Positions 63,374 to 64,000 of a DNA stretch of 64,000 nt are shown piece by piece. Source of the stretch: Puccinia triticina. Lineage: Eukaryota; Basidiomycota; Pucciniomycetes; Pucciniales; Pucciniaceae. The stretch's first letter is position 1. Every line of letters starts with the position of its first letter. The DNA lies in assembly GCF_026914185.1 (NCBI RefSeq), contig NC_070566.1, forward strand, positions 4,092,001 through 4,156,000, read 5' to 3'. A program made the position numbers and the translations under genes. Below the pieces are notes generated by a model that was not told the origin of the DNA, searched no databases, and was given only the letters and a program-made list of their open reading frames with translations.

Positions 63374-63994
63374 CACTCCCAGGAGTCAGCAGGCGACCAA
63401 AGGCAGACAGAATGCCCGACCAGCTCCCAGGCCCCTGTGTCGGGGAAAGGGCAAGTCCCAAAGAAAGGTGTCCTAACCAGGAGTGCCGCCAAGATAGGGG
63501 TACCCCCCAATTCCGAGGACACCAATTCCACGGCAGCCAGTACGGCAACCAAGGGGAAGGGCCCTGCCCAGAAATCCGCCGAAGGTCCTCCAGAGACCAT
63601 CTCCCTGTTAGGGGAGCGCAGCGGTAAGCCAAATATACCCTTTTTGGGGAACGGTGCCGTCCTCTGATGATCCATACCTACTATTTGCAATTGACAGGAC
63701 CAAAGGGAAAGACTCAACCCCGCGGCAATAACGAGCGGGCAAACAAGCGAGCGACCATCATGGCCGAAGCCCTAGCCACCACCAATTCAGGAGACAAGGA
63801 GCTAGCTGCAATGCTGTGGGAGGTCTACAAAGCTGTAGCCTCCAGCCCAGCACCGGATGAGCCAGCTAGATCAGTCCCGGCAAAGCATGCACGTGATGAT
63901 TTGGTCAAGATCCTTGGCCAGTCCGGTGACAAAATGGACGGCAACCCAGTCAATCACAAGGTGACCGTGTTGCAAGAGGGTGACCTGGAGTTTG
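63374..63994 (+). pseudogene. Interrupted spliced gene, rest of exon 1, intron, exon 2
   Basis: Continues the frame of 49311-49439 after the Copia insertion. Exon 1 runs to 63623 (Ser/Thr/Pro/Lys-rich, with VLTRSAAKIG). A 74-nt intron follows (63624-63697, GTAAGC to TTGACAG, with a CCTAC branch-like site). Exon 2 is 63698-63994, in phase (RATIMAEALATT, ELAAMLWEVYKAV, HARDDLVKILGQ). A second donor GTAAGC begins at 63995, so the gene continues beyond the window. No family is recognised. Introns in the element's own sense argue for a chromosomal gene or DNA transposon rather than a retroelement Gag. It is probably inactive because of the 13.9-kb insertion. Confidence 0.65.
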
Positions 63995-64000
63995 GTAAGC

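Overview
The window is a transposon-dominated stretch of a fungal genome. Evidence for a eukaryote: GT-AG introns, Ty3/Gypsy and Ty1/Copia retrotransposons, a half-tRNA(iMet) Copia primer site, MITE-like inverted repeats and satellites. The Gag and Pol style, the nested LTR elements and the abundance of C-to-T decayed copies suggest a basidiomycete, probably a rust (Pucciniales). That assignment is inference. No bacterial operons, rRNA genes or functional tRNA genes were recognised.

Layout. (1) 1-1093: no gene seen. (2) 1094-1859, 28680-28928 and 37400-37720 are pieces of a palindromic satellite (S1, ~44-bp period). Two related Gypsy copies sit in it: A (1860-28676, minus, decayed, left LTR truncated) and B (28929-37399, plus, intact). 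(3) Copy A is split at its protease catalytic codon by a different, AT-rich Gypsy element C (7148-25579, plus, 1591-bp LTRs). C carries gag-pro, an unknown ORF, an antisense spliced ORF, other repeats, a solo LTR of family E, and a broken pol. (4) 37721-39537: palindromic repeat arrays and a MITE-like repeat. (5) 39538-45159: element E, an LTR element with Gag-like coding only and no pol. (6) 45160-49310: mostly non-coding, with a hairpin, a tRNA-like SINE candidate, an inverted-repeat element and a TATA box. (7) 49311-64000: a spliced host-type gene interrupted after codon 43 by a Copia element (49440-63368, minus). The Copia gag is in turn interrupted by an intact Gypsy copy D (53715-62253, plus).

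How the Gypsy family A/B/D is built: an LTR with a conserved hairpin; a 2-nt spacer; a primer-binding site complementary to about 50 nt of tRNA-Tyr(GUA); a leader; gag-pro ending at a canonical -1 frameshift heptamer (T TTT TTA) directly against the gag stop; then pol, whose N-terminal linker carries tandem LR(N/D)ExKL repeats; a hairpin; the polypurine tract; and the 3' LTR. A ~110-bp intron-like module (GTAAGT donor, pyrimidine-CAG/TAG acceptor) occurs four times in every copy: in the leader, twice in the pol linker, and across the pol stop codon. I consider this four-copy splice-like module, together with the extended tRNA-Tyr site, the best candidate for a previously undescribed system.

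A recurring theme is directional decay. Nearly all premature stops in A, C, the Copia element and E are explained by C-to-T change, mostly CGA to TGA, whereas B and D have none.
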